The notes under the pieces: generated by a model
What the model saw: the letters and a program-made list of their open reading frames with translations, nothing else
Databases searched by the model: none
What the model was told of the DNA's origin: nothing
Origin: Gloeothece verrucosa PCC 7822
GTDB taxonomy: Bacteria; Cyanobacteriota; Cyanobacteriia; Cyanobacteriales; Microcystaceae
DNA length: 64,000 nucleotides
Assembly (NCBI RefSeq): GCF_000147335.1
Contig: NC_014501.1
Span: forward strand, 5,262,501-5,326,500
Direction: 5' to 3'
Shown: positions 31,875 through 39,919 of the stretch, in pieces
Layout of the letters: the number at the start of each line of letters is the position of its first letter
Numbering within the stretch: the first letter of the stretch is position 1
Made by a program: the position numbers and the translations under genes

Positions 31875-32819
31875 TCAATTCTGTTCCCTGTTCCCTGTTC
31901 CCTGTTCCCTTTCTTGACCAGTTCTTGTGAATTGTGCAAGAAGTCTAATATTTTCAGCCGGAATTATTTCGGGATCAGAAAAATTGCTATCAAGGGAATC
32001 AACCGAAAATTGCTGTTTTATTTCTTCTACTTTGAGTAAAATTAGATACTCATAAAATGCTTGTAAAGTACACCAAGCAAAGCCGGCTTTTCCGTCTAAA
32101 ATTCCCCCTAAAATAAAGTACATATAGAACCAACGAACTAAAGGACGGAAAGGTAGACGTAAAGATAAATCTTTTAGGGCGTGTCGTCTTTCTACTTCTG
32201 AGTTTCCTAAAATTAATTGATACCAATCAACTTTACCGGTTTGTAGCTGACGGAGAGTTTCTCGTGCTTCATCGCTAGAGTAGCGATTATGTTTTTCAAT
32301 CCAGCGACTTAAGCCCTTGCTACAAGTATAATGAGGGTAGGTTTGTTTGAGAAATCCTACGGCCCCAGAGCAAACCTCTCGTTCTGTATGACCATAGTCA
32401 CTAAACCAGACTTTCCCTTTCTTAAATAGCCGCATCTGATAGCGAGGATACTGGGTGCTATGTTTAATCCATTGTCCCATAAACATAACCCGTTCAGCCG
32501 CATAATAACCGATCACTTCTTCTTGTTTAGCCATTTCTAGGCATTCAGCAAATAATTCTGGTGTCATGCGTTCATCAGCTTCGAGAATATAAACCCATTC
32601 GTGTTTAGTGGGAACGTTTTCTAACATCCAGGTGCGTTGTTTTCCGTGACTTTCAAATTTATGTTGAACTATACGCACTGGGTAGCGAGAGGCAATTTCT
32701 ACGGTTTTATCTGTGCTAAGAGAATCAACGATGATCACATCATCAGATAGTAAGGCTGACTCGATGCAAGGGGCGATATCGATTTCTTCGTTATAAGTGA
32801 GAATATAGATGGAGATCAT
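31875..32819 (-). CDS. Family 2 glycosyltransferase
   Basis: The 314-residue GT-A enzyme starts MISIYILTYNEEIDIAPCIESAL, then DDVIIVDSLSTDKTVEIA and the metal-binding-like ILEADERM. This layout matches the WaaE/KdtX group that adds sugars to lipopolysaccharide core or similar glycans. The acceptor is unknown and no membrane segment is clear. The last dozen residues (EREQGTGNREQN) are encoded by heptamer repeats identical in unit to those in the patatin gene, so the tail was probably extended by repeat insertion into the 3' end. It stands alone on the minus strand, converging with dnaG. Confidence 0.85.
   Translation of the reverse strand: MISIYILTYNEEIDIAPCIESALLSDDVIIVDSLSTDKTVEIASRYPVRIVQHKFESHGKQRTWMLENVPTKHEWVYILEADERMTPELFAECLEMAKQEEVIGYYAAERVMFMGQWIKHSTQYPRYQMRLFKKGKVWFSDYGHTEREVCSGAVGFLKQTYPHYTCSKGLSRWIEKHNRYSSDEARETLRQLQTGKVDWYQLILGNSEVERRHALKDLSLRLPFRPLVRWFYMYFILGGILDGKAGFAWCTLQAFYEYLILLKVEEIKQQFSVDSLDSNFSDPEIIPAENIRLLAQFTRTGQEREQGTGNREQN
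31880..31909. repeat. Heptanucleotide tandem repeat (TGTTCCC)4
   Basis: About four copies of TGTTCCC lie within the last codons of the glycosyltransferase gene. It is the same heptamer as at 12194-12256, in the same orientation. Confidence 0.9.
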
Positions 32820-32991
32820 GTATTTATATCATCAAACCAAACAGGCAATTTGAGCGGTTCTAGTCTATCATGGCTGATCCTGTCCTTTTTTGGCTTCGGT
32901 AATTTCCCCCCATTGGGAGTTAATAAAATTGGGATAAACTTGATAGATTAAACAATAAACCAAATTTATCCCTGTGTTGTATGTATTAGTA

Positions 32992-33073
32992 TGGGCAGAG
33001 TCGGACTCGAACCGACATGGCCGAAACCGCCGCATTTTGAGTGCGGTGCGTCTACCAATTTCGCCATCCACCC
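32992..33073 (-). tRNA. trnL-CAA: tRNA-Leu (anticodon CAA)
   Basis: Read on the minus strand, the 82-base molecule has an acceptor stem GGGTGGA pairing with TCTGCCC (with G-U pairs), a D arm GCGAAATTGGTAGACGC typical of tRNA-Leu, an anticodon stem CCGCA/TGCGG with loop CTCAAAA (anticodon CAA), a short class II variable arm, and a T arm GTCGGTTCGAGTCCGAC. CCA is not encoded. It decodes UUG. Its 5' end overlaps the last 22 bases of the M48 protease gene on the same strand. Confidence 0.95.
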
Positions 33074-33927
33074 ATTTTGTTGTCTTTCTGATTATACTCT
33101 TTTTGGCGCTTTAAGAGCAAGCTTTGATAATCTTTTGAACTGGCCCAACGATCAATCTCTTTGGCCCTTAACACAGGAACCGGATGAGTTAACTGTTGAG
33201 TTTGGGCCGTTTTAAGCAATTGCCCTAATTCACTCTTGCTAATGTCCTCATAGGCCCTGGCCTGTTCTATAAAGGCATCTAAATTTAACAGGGGAGAGAG
33301 AGTAGGAGAACCGCCACTGAGTTTCATCAGTACCGACATAACAACTTTAGGGTCTTGAACCGCTAACAGTGCCGCGCGATCACAGCTAAATTCGGCACAG
33401 CGAACCCATTCTAAGATTCTTTCTTGCAATGATTGAGCGAGTATAGTTCCCCAATTGGGCAATAAACCCGCCGCTAACACGAACAAGTTAGCCAAAGTTA
33501 AATAGACCCCATGATCACATTTTAGATGACCCAATTCGTGAGCCATCACTGCCTGTAATTCTTCAAGGGTTAACATCTCAATTAAGGAAGTATGCACCAC
33601 CATAAAAGGTTGTTTTCCCTGTATGGCTAAGGTATAGGCGTTAGGAATGGGGTTTTGTTGAATGTAGAGTTGAGGGGGTTCTATATCTAGGACGGTACAA
33701 GCTTCTAACAATAATTTATGTAGATGCGGCAGTTGATTTTTGCCCACCAGGACGCTAGAGGCGATATTGTTGAGATAGAAAAATTGTTCGGCTACGGGTC
33801 CGAGTAAATTTCTCACTGCCAAATCTAAGCCGGGCAGTTGTTTTAACGCTTGAGTGGCTTGAAAATCGAGGGGATGACGAAACTCATCCGCCCTCAAACC
33901 AATTAATAGAGTTTTAGCAATGTCCAT
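33052..33927 (-). CDS. M48 family zinc metalloprotease
   Basis: The 291-residue protein has the zinc motif HELGH (about 130-134, in AVMAHELGHLKCDH) and the downstream Glu ligand in CAEFSCDRAALL (about 190). This is the M48/HtpX-like layout without the N-terminal membrane helices of HtpX; one hydrophobic stretch (LTLANLFVLAAGLLP) may touch the membrane. It should act in membrane-protein or protein quality control. It follows the TPR gene by three bases, so the two are one operon. Its stop codon TAG lies inside the D arm of tRNA-Leu, so its last seven residues (MGGWRNW region) are read from tRNA sequence. Confidence 0.88.
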   Translation of the reverse strand: MDIAKTLLIGLRADEFRHPLDFQATQALKQLPGLDLAVRNLLGPVAEQFFYLNNIASSVLVGKNQLPHLHKLLLEACTVLDIEPPQLYIQQNPIPNAYTLAIQGKQPFMVVHTSLIEMLTLEELQAVMAHELGHLKCDHGVYLTLANLFVLAAGLLPNWGTILAQSLQERILEWVRCAEFSCDRAALLAVQDPKVVMSVLMKLSGGSPTLSPLLNLDAFIEQARAYEDISKSELGQLLKTAQTQQLTHPVPVLRAKEIDRWASSKDYQSLLLKRQKEYNQKDNKMGGWRNW

Positions 33928-33930
33928 TGT

Positions 33931-34356
33931 TTAACTATCACCGATTAACCAGCTTTTAACTCGTTTCAAATTGTCCCAATCGGGTTTTCTGGTCAGTCCG
34001 TCTTCAATGTTTTCTTCTATATCTTGACGAATTTCGGCACTAAGGCTCATCATCTGTTGTACGGTTTCGATGTGGGAACGGACTCCGGTTTCTCCGGATT
34101 CTAACAAGGCTAGTACCAAATTGACGCGCGATTGGGGCACTCTAGCATCGAGTTTAACACTTTTTTGCGCGGCTTTGAGGGCGGATTTGGGTTTGTTTTC
34201 CAGAAGGTATAACCAAGCTAAACAGGCCCAGGCGGTGGGATTTTTGGGGGAGCGATCACAGATATCTTTAAATACTGGGATTAGCTCTGCGGCTGATTCT
34301 CCGGCTTTGTAGCGTTCTAGGGAGCTTTCAAATAATGAGTTAAGGGTTTCAGTCAT
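33931..34356 (-). CDS. TPR-like helical protein
   Basis: The 141-residue protein has TPR-style helix pairs: LFESSLERYKAGESAAELIPVFKDI, then NPTAWACLAWLYLLENKPKSALKAAQKSVKLDARVPQSRVNLVLALLE. Such modules bind protein partners. It has no signal peptide or membrane helix. It overlaps functionally with the M48 protease gene three bases downstream and may act as its adaptor; that is inference. ATG 34356 is the only sensible start. Confidence 0.78.
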   Translation of the reverse strand: MTETLNSLFESSLERYKAGESAAELIPVFKDICDRSPKNPTAWACLAWLYLLENKPKSALKAAQKSVKLDARVPQSRVNLVLALLESGETGVRSHIETVQQMMSLSAEIRQDIEENIEDGLTRKPDWDNLKRVKSWLIGDS

Positions 34357-34413
34357 GGGACAGTATTAAAATCATTCATGGATTCGGTGGGCACTAAACC
34401 CACCAAAACTCTA

Positions 34414-34767
34414 TTAAACACCAAAAGACTTGCCACAGCCACAGGTTTGCGCGGCGTTGGGGTTAGTAAATTGGAAACCACCGCCGATCATGGCGTTGCT
34501 GTAATCTAGCATTAGACCGTAGAGATAGAGTAAGCTTTTTTTGTCTGAGACGATCTTAAAGCCGCCATAATCAAATACTTCGTCGTGTTCGCCAATTTGA
34601 CTAGGGTCTTCAAAATCCATCATATAGGACATTCCTGAACAACCTCCTTGACGCACTCCGACTCTCAGACAGAGGTCTTTTCCTTGTTGGTCCCGTAACA
34701 TCATCACGTGAGAGAGGGCGGCTTCGGATAGCTGAATGCCTTGTTGGGGTGCAGTTGCTTGTGTCAT
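34414..34767 (-). CDS. A-type Fe-S cluster carrier (IscA/SufA/ErpA family)
   Basis: The 117-residue protein shows LSEAALSHVMMLRDQQG, the first Cys in RQGGCSGMSYMMDFED (about 43), and the paired Cys of QTCGCGKSF near the C-terminus. These three cysteines bind iron or a [2Fe-2S]/[4Fe-4S] cluster for delivery to apoproteins. Which cyanobacterial paralogue it is cannot be decided from sequence alone, so no symbol is given. The start ATG follows GGAGA (from GAGTTTCTCC, complement). It probably forms its own unit, 57 bases upstream of the TPR gene. Confidence 0.9.
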   Translation of the reverse strand: MTQATAPQQGIQLSEAALSHVMMLRDQQGKDLCLRVGVRQGGCSGMSYMMDFEDPSQIGEHDEVFDYGGFKIVSDKKSLLYLYGLMLDYSNAMIGGGFQFTNPNAAQTCGCGKSFGV

Positions 34768-35094
34768 GGTTATTGAGTTTCTCCTATTTGAGGTTTTCGG
34801 TTAGTTTAAGGTCATCAATTAAGATCTATACCTGGGATAGAGAATTATTCCTACTTCTCTCCCGATTGCCTACTAGATTGCCACTTATTTCTATCTTAGC
34901 GGTTTCTAGTGCTTGACTACAGCATTTTTATGTAGATACCCTTAGTTTTGGGTTTTCTGCTGTGTTCGCTTTATAAGCTAAGACGCTTTTAAAGTTTGTA
35001 GGAGTTACGCACTGAGAAAGACTCACCAACCATTTTATGTCCCAAGCGAGCCGAAGCCCTAAAGATCGCTTAAGTACGTGACAGCTTATAGCCA
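34768..35094. other. Intergenic region with a dispersed motif
   Basis: About 327 bases without a gene. It contains TAAGCTAAGACGCTTTTAAA at 34975, nearly the same as TAAGCTAAGACGCATTTAAA at 7784, suggesting a dispersed short repeat. No other structure is evident. Confidence 0.5.
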
Positions 35095-35556
35095 CTAATC
35101 ACCTTTTTCTTCAACCTTTGTAAAATAGTATCCCGTCACGCCTGTTACTAATGTTCCTAAAAAGGTATAAATTGTTTTTGCAGATTCATTTAGGATTGTA
35201 TTAGCGGATGCTAAGCTTTCCTTTTGTAATTTTTGTAATTCTATTAATTTATTTAATGTTTCTGGTTCAATTGAGTTTATATCGATTGATCCTGTTAAAG
35301 ATGGTTTTAAATACCAATCAGGATCAATAGAAATCCAAATAGTTGCCGCTATATGGGCAACAACTACTACTGCCAAAATCACCCAAAGGGTTATTGCTAA
35401 GTAACTAGCTGTCTGGATTCTAACTTTTTTTGATTGAACTGTTAAGTCGTTGTCATCGGTATTGACTGCCAGTTTTTCAATTTGAATTTCATCGGTATTG
35501 ACTGGCAGTTTTTTAATGTCGCTGTCAGAATCATTTGAAGAGGTCATATCTGCCAT
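35095..35556 (-). CDS. Small membrane protein, unknown function
   Basis: I do not recognise this 153-residue protein. A charged N-terminal part holds an imperfect duplication (KKLPVNTDEIQI then EKLAVNTDDNDL). One strong membrane helix follows (about 56-80; LAITLWVILAVVVVAHIAA), then a mainly helical middle, and a second hydrophobic segment (TIYTFLGTLVTGVTGYYF, about 128-145) close to the C-terminus. ATG 35556 directly follows a GGGGGG run; another ATG three codons later has better spacing. The region upstream is gene-poor. Confidence 0.6.
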   Translation of the reverse strand: MADMTSSNDSDSDIKKLPVNTDEIQIEKLAVNTDDNDLTVQSKKVRIQTASYLAITLWVILAVVVVAHIAATIWISIDPDWYLKPSLTGSIDINSIEPETLNKLIELQKLQKESLASANTILNESAKTIYTFLGTLVTGVTGYYFTKVEEKGD

Positions 35557-35739
35557 GCCCCCCAAATGTCCCCATTTGGTTCAGCTTCCCCTGTTCCTCC
35601 CATCGTAACAAGGTTCGGATTGAAACTCCCAATAATCAAAGTGGCTTGGCTTGCACTTACCCAATTGGTCATCTTGGTTAATTATCCTGATCAGTAGCAT
35701 TTAAGCTACTTTATCTGTTTTATTTGTGGGTTTTTAAGG

Positions 35740-35946
35740 CTAATCCGTCAATGATAGTTCACGAGTAGTGCCGTCCTTTTCTATCAGAAGTTTTTCCTTA
35801 TTTGCTTTCAACTCGGCATACAAATCCATGACAGCAATTCCGCGACGTATAACTTCCGATTCAGACATATTAAGTTTTGTGGCAATCTTCTTAACATCTT
35901 CAAATAATTTTGAACTTAATTCTGCTTTAGCAACGTACTTGGTCAT
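35740..35946 (-). CDS. Ribbon-helix-helix DNA-binding protein
   Basis: The 68-residue protein has an N-terminal beta strand (KYVAKAELSSKLFEDVKKIATKLNMSESEVIRRGI) followed by two helices, the CopG/Arc ribbon-helix-helix pattern, then an acidic tail. Such proteins bind operators as dimers and often serve as antitoxins. No toxin gene overlaps it. It is transcribed away from the large HTH/NB-ARC/WD40 gene, and the shared gap contains four 25-bp repeats that could be its operator. That link is inference. Confidence 0.75.
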   Translation of the reverse strand: MTKYVAKAELSSKLFEDVKKIATKLNMSESEVIRRGIAVMDLYAELKANKEKLLIEKDGTTRELSLTD

Positions 35947-35986
35947 AATAATACAATTTTACTAACCTTAGCTTTAATTACACTCC

Positions 35987-36085
35987 ATAGCCGTAAAATT
36001 TCTATACTGCTATGGCTGTAAAAGATATACAAATATATGGCTGTAAAAGATATACAAACATATCGATGTAAAAGATATACAAACA
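35987..36085. promoter_or_regulatory. 25-bp direct repeat array between divergent genes
   Basis: TGTAAAAGATATACAAA occurs at 36017, 36042 and 36067, a spacing of exactly 25 bases. A degenerate fourth copy lies one period earlier (CGTAAAATTTCTATACT at 35992). Each is preceded by ATGGC or ATCGA. An inverted repeat TTGTAAA/TTTACAA follows at 36111-36129. The array sits between the ribbon-helix-helix gene and the WD40 gene and looks like an operator for cooperative binding. Confidence 0.8.
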
Positions 36086-36176
36086 GTCAAGCCGCTTTTT
36101 CGTAAAACTTTTGTAAATTTTTTTTACAACTTTGTGCTAAGATGCTCAATGTGTCGATAGACAGACCTTTATAACA

Positions 36177-39100
36177 ATGCCCCGCTCCATCAAAGTCAAA
36201 CCAAACTACCTTAATCAAGTGCGCCAATCCCTTCAACGCAATAATTACCCTAGTCAGGGAGCATTAGCACTAGACTTAGGAATGTCACGTCCGACGATTA
36301 ATAAGTTTTTCAATGGAAAAGCAATTGATCATCAAAACTTTATTGAAATTTGTGAACAATTGGGGCTATATTGGCAAGAAATCTCAGAGATTAATAGCGA
36401 TGAAGATGAGTTAATTGATTCATTTTATGAGCCATCCATTCAGCCAATTCCTAATAATCCTAAACGAATGTTAATCAGTGCCCCTGATGTTTCAAAAATT
36501 CAGGGAAGAACTAAAGAAATTGAAGAGCTTAAAAAGAGGATTATTGAAGACAAATGTCCTTTAGTAGCCATCTGGGGGTTTAGAGGATTAGGCAAAACCA
36601 CTGTAGCCGCAAAAATAGCAAAAGATCCAAATATTGATCAAGAATTTGAATATATTATTTGGCACGACCTTAGAGGAGTTCCTTCTCTAAAAACGATTTT
36701 AAGAAGTATTATAAAAGTGATATCTCAACAAAAACAGTTGGATTCCTTCAATACAATTGAGGAAGGAATTGATAGTTTAATCACATATTTAAACGAGCAT
36801 CGCTGCTTGATTGTTTTTGATGATTTTGAGTCCATTTGTCAAGATAAAAATGATAAAAGATCAGAAGATGATAGTACCGATTGTCAAGAATATGAACAAC
36901 TTTTTGATAAAATAGCTGGCGAACAGCACAAGAGTTGTTTACTTTTGACTTGCCGAAAATTACCCGAAAATTGGTACAACTTAAATCCTGACAAAATACA
37001 TTCATTAGAATTAGAAGGATTGAACCCAGAAGAAGCCCGCACTATTCTCAGGAAAAAAAATATATTTGATTTGCCCGAAGAAGAAAAAGAATTAATTGAA
37101 AAATGTTCAGGTAATCCAACATTCTTAGAAATGGTAGCTTCTAATATTTGGGAATATTATCAAGGTGATATTACTGAGTTTCTCGATAGTAATGTATTAT
37201 CTAAGATCGAGAGTGTAGAACAATTCCTAGAGCAAGAGTATGATAAGTCATTATCTACTTTAGAACAAAGAGTTGTACAGTGGTTAGCTATTTTACAAGA
37301 ACCGGTAAATGAAAAAGAGTTGGCTAATATCTGCTTGCCTATTCTAGCCATAACTCTCGATATTAATGTAAAAAAATTAAAAAAAGCTTTAATTTCTCTA
37401 AAAAATCGCTCTTTAGTTCAAGAAATTGAGGGAAAATATCAGCTACAACCTCTTGTTATAGAATTCTTAATTGTTCGATTTGTGAATTATATCTGCGAAA
37501 ATCTTAAGGGATTATTAGATAATAACTTAGAAACGATTAATAAAAAAAACGTGCGAGACATTTTTAATCGCTATCTTTTGATGCAGCCACAAGCCCCAAA
37601 GCGGACTAAAGACAGTCAAATACAACACATTTTAAAGCCTGTTAAAGAAACCTTAAAATCCAAAGATGATCGGGATTTAAATGAAAAAATGAGACGAATT
37701 TTTCCGATTATTAAATATAACTATTTGAGTCAACCAGGATATGCCGCAGGAAATTTTGTCAACTTATTTTGGTATCTGAATTTTAATCCAGATTCTCCCC
37801 ATAAACCTATATTAGAAAATTATGATTTTTCCTATTTAACCATTTGGGAAGCTGACTTTAGAAAGGTTTTTCTTAAAAATGTAAACTTTACCCAAGCCAA
37901 GGTTAAAAACTGCGCTTTTCTACAATCTTTTGGAGGTATTTTATCAGTCGCCTTGAGTCAGGACAATCAATGGTTAGTAATAGGAGATGGTAGTGGTAAT
38001 GTACATTTATACAAACTAGAAAATTATCAACTGGAATTTTATAAAACCTATTCAGGTCATACTCATTGGGTGAGAACAGTTGCTATTAGTCACGATAATA
38101 AATATATTGCTAATGGTGGCGAAGATCGAACTGTTCATATTTGGGAGCGAGAAACGGGAAATTTTTATAAACATCTTAAAGGCTATGATAATCGAATTCG
38201 CTCAATTATTTTTAGTCCTGACAGCAAAATTTTAGCAACAGCAAGTGATGATGGTCAAGTAATTTTGTGGAACATAGAAACTGAGCAAAGAATAAAAACC
38301 TATACTACCGATAATAGATATAAAATTCACTCAGTCCTTTTTAATTCATCGGGAAATCGGTTAATCTTTGCTAAAGAAAATGGATACTTATATCAATGGG
38401 ATTGGCAAGAGCAAGAATTGCCCGATGAAATTGGCTTAAATGGCTATAATTTCCCTAATAATACCGAGAAATTTTTAAGGACAATTGCCCTAAGTCCAGA
38501 TGGACAACTGCTGGCAACTGGAGGATATGATGGCAGCATTCAATTATGGTATTTAGCAACAGGTCAATTCTTACAATCTTTTGAAGGACATACTAATTGG
38601 GTTCGTTCAATTATTTTTAGTAATAATAGTCAATATTTAATCAGTTGTAGCGAAGATAGAACTATTAGAATTTGGAATCTAAAAACAGGAGACTGTCTAA
38701 ATACATTATTAGGCCATAGAGGCAGAGTTTGGGCAATTGTCCTGAATAAACAGGATAATCTTTTGATTAGTGTTAGTGACGACCAAAAGATTAAATTATG
38801 GGAATTTCCCCTAGGCAAATGTTTAAATGTGGTACAAGGTTATACTCACAAAATTCGCTCAGTTGCCTTTAGTCCTGATGATAAATTCCTCGCTAGTGGA
38901 AGTGACGACGGAATCGTTAGATTGTGGAATATCGACACTAAAAAGTGTGAGAAAACTTTGTCAGGACACGAAGGAAGAGTTTGGTCAGTTGCCTTTAGTC
39001 CTGATGGCAAAAAATTGGTCAGTGGTAGTGATGATAGAACTATACGTATCTGGAATCTTGAAACTGACAAACCAGAATTACTTCCCTTAAAAAAATATCC

Positions 39101-39842
39101 TAATTGGGTTCGTTCAGTTGCTTTTAGTCCCAAGGGAGATTACATTGCTAGTAGTGGCGATGATAAATTTATTTACCTCTATTACTATTCAGAAAAAGAA
39201 GGATGGAAAGAAAAATTTAAGTTTGAACATAACGATTGGATTCATTCTATTTGTTTTAGTCCTGATGGCAAAACATTGTTCAGTGGTAGTGATGATAATT
39301 TGGTGAAAAAATGGGATATAGAAAGGGGAGAATTTTTGTTAGAATTCTCTGGACATACCAGTCATGTGAGAGGGATTGCAGTGAGTCGTGATGGTAAAAC
39401 TCTCGCTAGTGGTAGCAATGATAGAACTATTAAATTGTGGGATAGCGAAACAAAAAAATGTAAGCATACTTTAGAAAAACAAAGAGACTGGATAAAAACA
39501 GTAGACTTTCATCCCAATGGTGAAATCATCGCCAGTGGCGATTACGATCAGATGATTAGATTGTGGAATGTGAAAACCGGCGAATTAATCAAAACTTTAC
39601 TAGGACATATCGAAGCAGTGTCTTCTGTTGCTTTTTCTCATAACGGAAAACTCTTAGCAAGCGGCAGTGAAGATGGAACGATTAAACTCTGGGATGTTGA
39701 AGATGTTAAAAAATACCAATGTCTCCATACTTTTGAACTTCCCAAACCCTATGAAGGACTTAACATTACAGGCGTTCAAGGATTAAGTGAACCTCAAAAA
39801 AATAATTTAAAAATTCTAGGCGCGTTCGATCTAGATAATTAA
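36177..39842 (+). CDS. HTH / NB-ARC / WD40 STAND protein
   Basis: The 1221-residue protein starts with a small HTH-like domain (about 1-75; PSQGALALDLGMSRPTINKFFNGK). A STAND ATPase follows (about 105-430; Walker A GFRGLGKTT about 135-143, Walker B CLIVFDDFE, RNBS-like LLLTCRKLP), then a winged-helix region, a short pentapeptide-like linker (FRKVFLKNVNFTQAKVKNCAF) and about 13 WD40 repeats (about 585-1190). STAND proteins are switches that oligomerise when the sensor domain meets its ligand. In bacteria they act in signalling or anti-phage defence. No effector domain other than the N-terminal HTH is visible, so a regulator is as likely as a defence protein. The leading ATG fits the conserved MPRSIKVKPNY start. 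Confidence 0.87.
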   Translation: MPRSIKVKPNYLNQVRQSLQRNNYPSQGALALDLGMSRPTINKFFNGKAIDHQNFIEICEQLGLYWQEISEINSDEDELIDSFYEPSIQPIPNNPKRMLISAPDVSKIQGRTKEIEELKKRIIEDKCPLVAIWGFRGLGKTTVAAKIAKDPNIDQEFEYIIWHDLRGVPSLKTILRSIIKVISQQKQLDSFNTIEEGIDSLITYLNEHRCLIVFDDFESICQDKNDKRSEDDSTDCQEYEQLFDKIAGEQHKSCLLLTCRKLPENWYNLNPDKIHSLELEGLNPEEARTILRKKNIFDLPEEEKELIEKCSGNPTFLEMVASNIWEYYQGDITEFLDSNVLSKIESVEQFLEQEYDKSLSTLEQRVVQWLAILQEPVNEKELANICLPILAITLDINVKKLKKALISLKNRSLVQEIEGKYQLQPLVIEFLIVRFVNYICENLKGLLDNNLETINKKNVRDIFNRYLLMQPQAPKRTKDSQIQHILKPVKETLKSKDDRDLNEKMRRIFPIIKYNYLSQPGYAAGNFVNLFWYLNFNPDSPHKPILENYDFSYLTIWEADFRKVFLKNVNFTQAKVKNCAFLQSFGGILSVALSQDNQWLVIGDGSGNVHLYKLENYQLEFYKTYSGHTHWVRTVAISHDNKYIANGGEDRTVHIWERETGNFYKHLKGYDNRIRSIIFSPDSKILATASDDGQVILWNIETEQRIKTYTTDNRYKIHSVLFNSSGNRLIFAKENGYLYQWDWQEQELPDEIGLNGYNFPNNTEKFLRTIALSPDGQLLATGGYDGSIQLWYLATGQFLQSFEGHTNWVRSIIFSNNSQYLISCSEDRTIRIWNLKTGDCLNTLLGHRGRVWAIVLNKQDNLLISVSDDQKIKLWEFPLGKCLNVVQGYTHKIRSVAFSPDDKFLASGSDDGIVRLWNIDTKKCEKTLSGHEGRVWSVAFSPDGKKLVSGSDDRTIRIWNLETDKPELLPLKKYPNWVRSVAFSPKGDYIASSGDDKFIYLYYYSEKEGWKEKFKFEHNDWIHSICFSPDGKTLFSGSDDNLVKKWDIERGEFLLEFSGHTSHVRGIAVSRDGKTLASGSNDRTIKLWDSETKKCKHTLEKQRDWIKTVDFHPNGEIIASGDYDQMIRLWNVKTGELIKTLLGHIEAVSSVAFSHNGKLLASGSEDGTIKLWDVEDVKKYQCLHTFELPKPYEGLNITGVQGLSEPQKNNLKILGAFDLDN

Positions 39843-39919
39843 GAGAAGATGATAAAATACTTGCTGTGTGGCGATATTGGATAACTTTAGACTCTTAACC
39901 CTCTATAGGAAAAAGAATT

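Noticed and set aside
35611..35626. GTTCGGATTGAAAC-like fragment that recalls a CRISPR repeat end
   Set aside because: Only one copy is present, with no regular spacing and no cas gene nearby.
35740..35946. Type II antitoxin call for the ribbon-helix-helix protein
   Set aside because: No adjacent toxin gene was found on the same strand; only DNA binding is supported.
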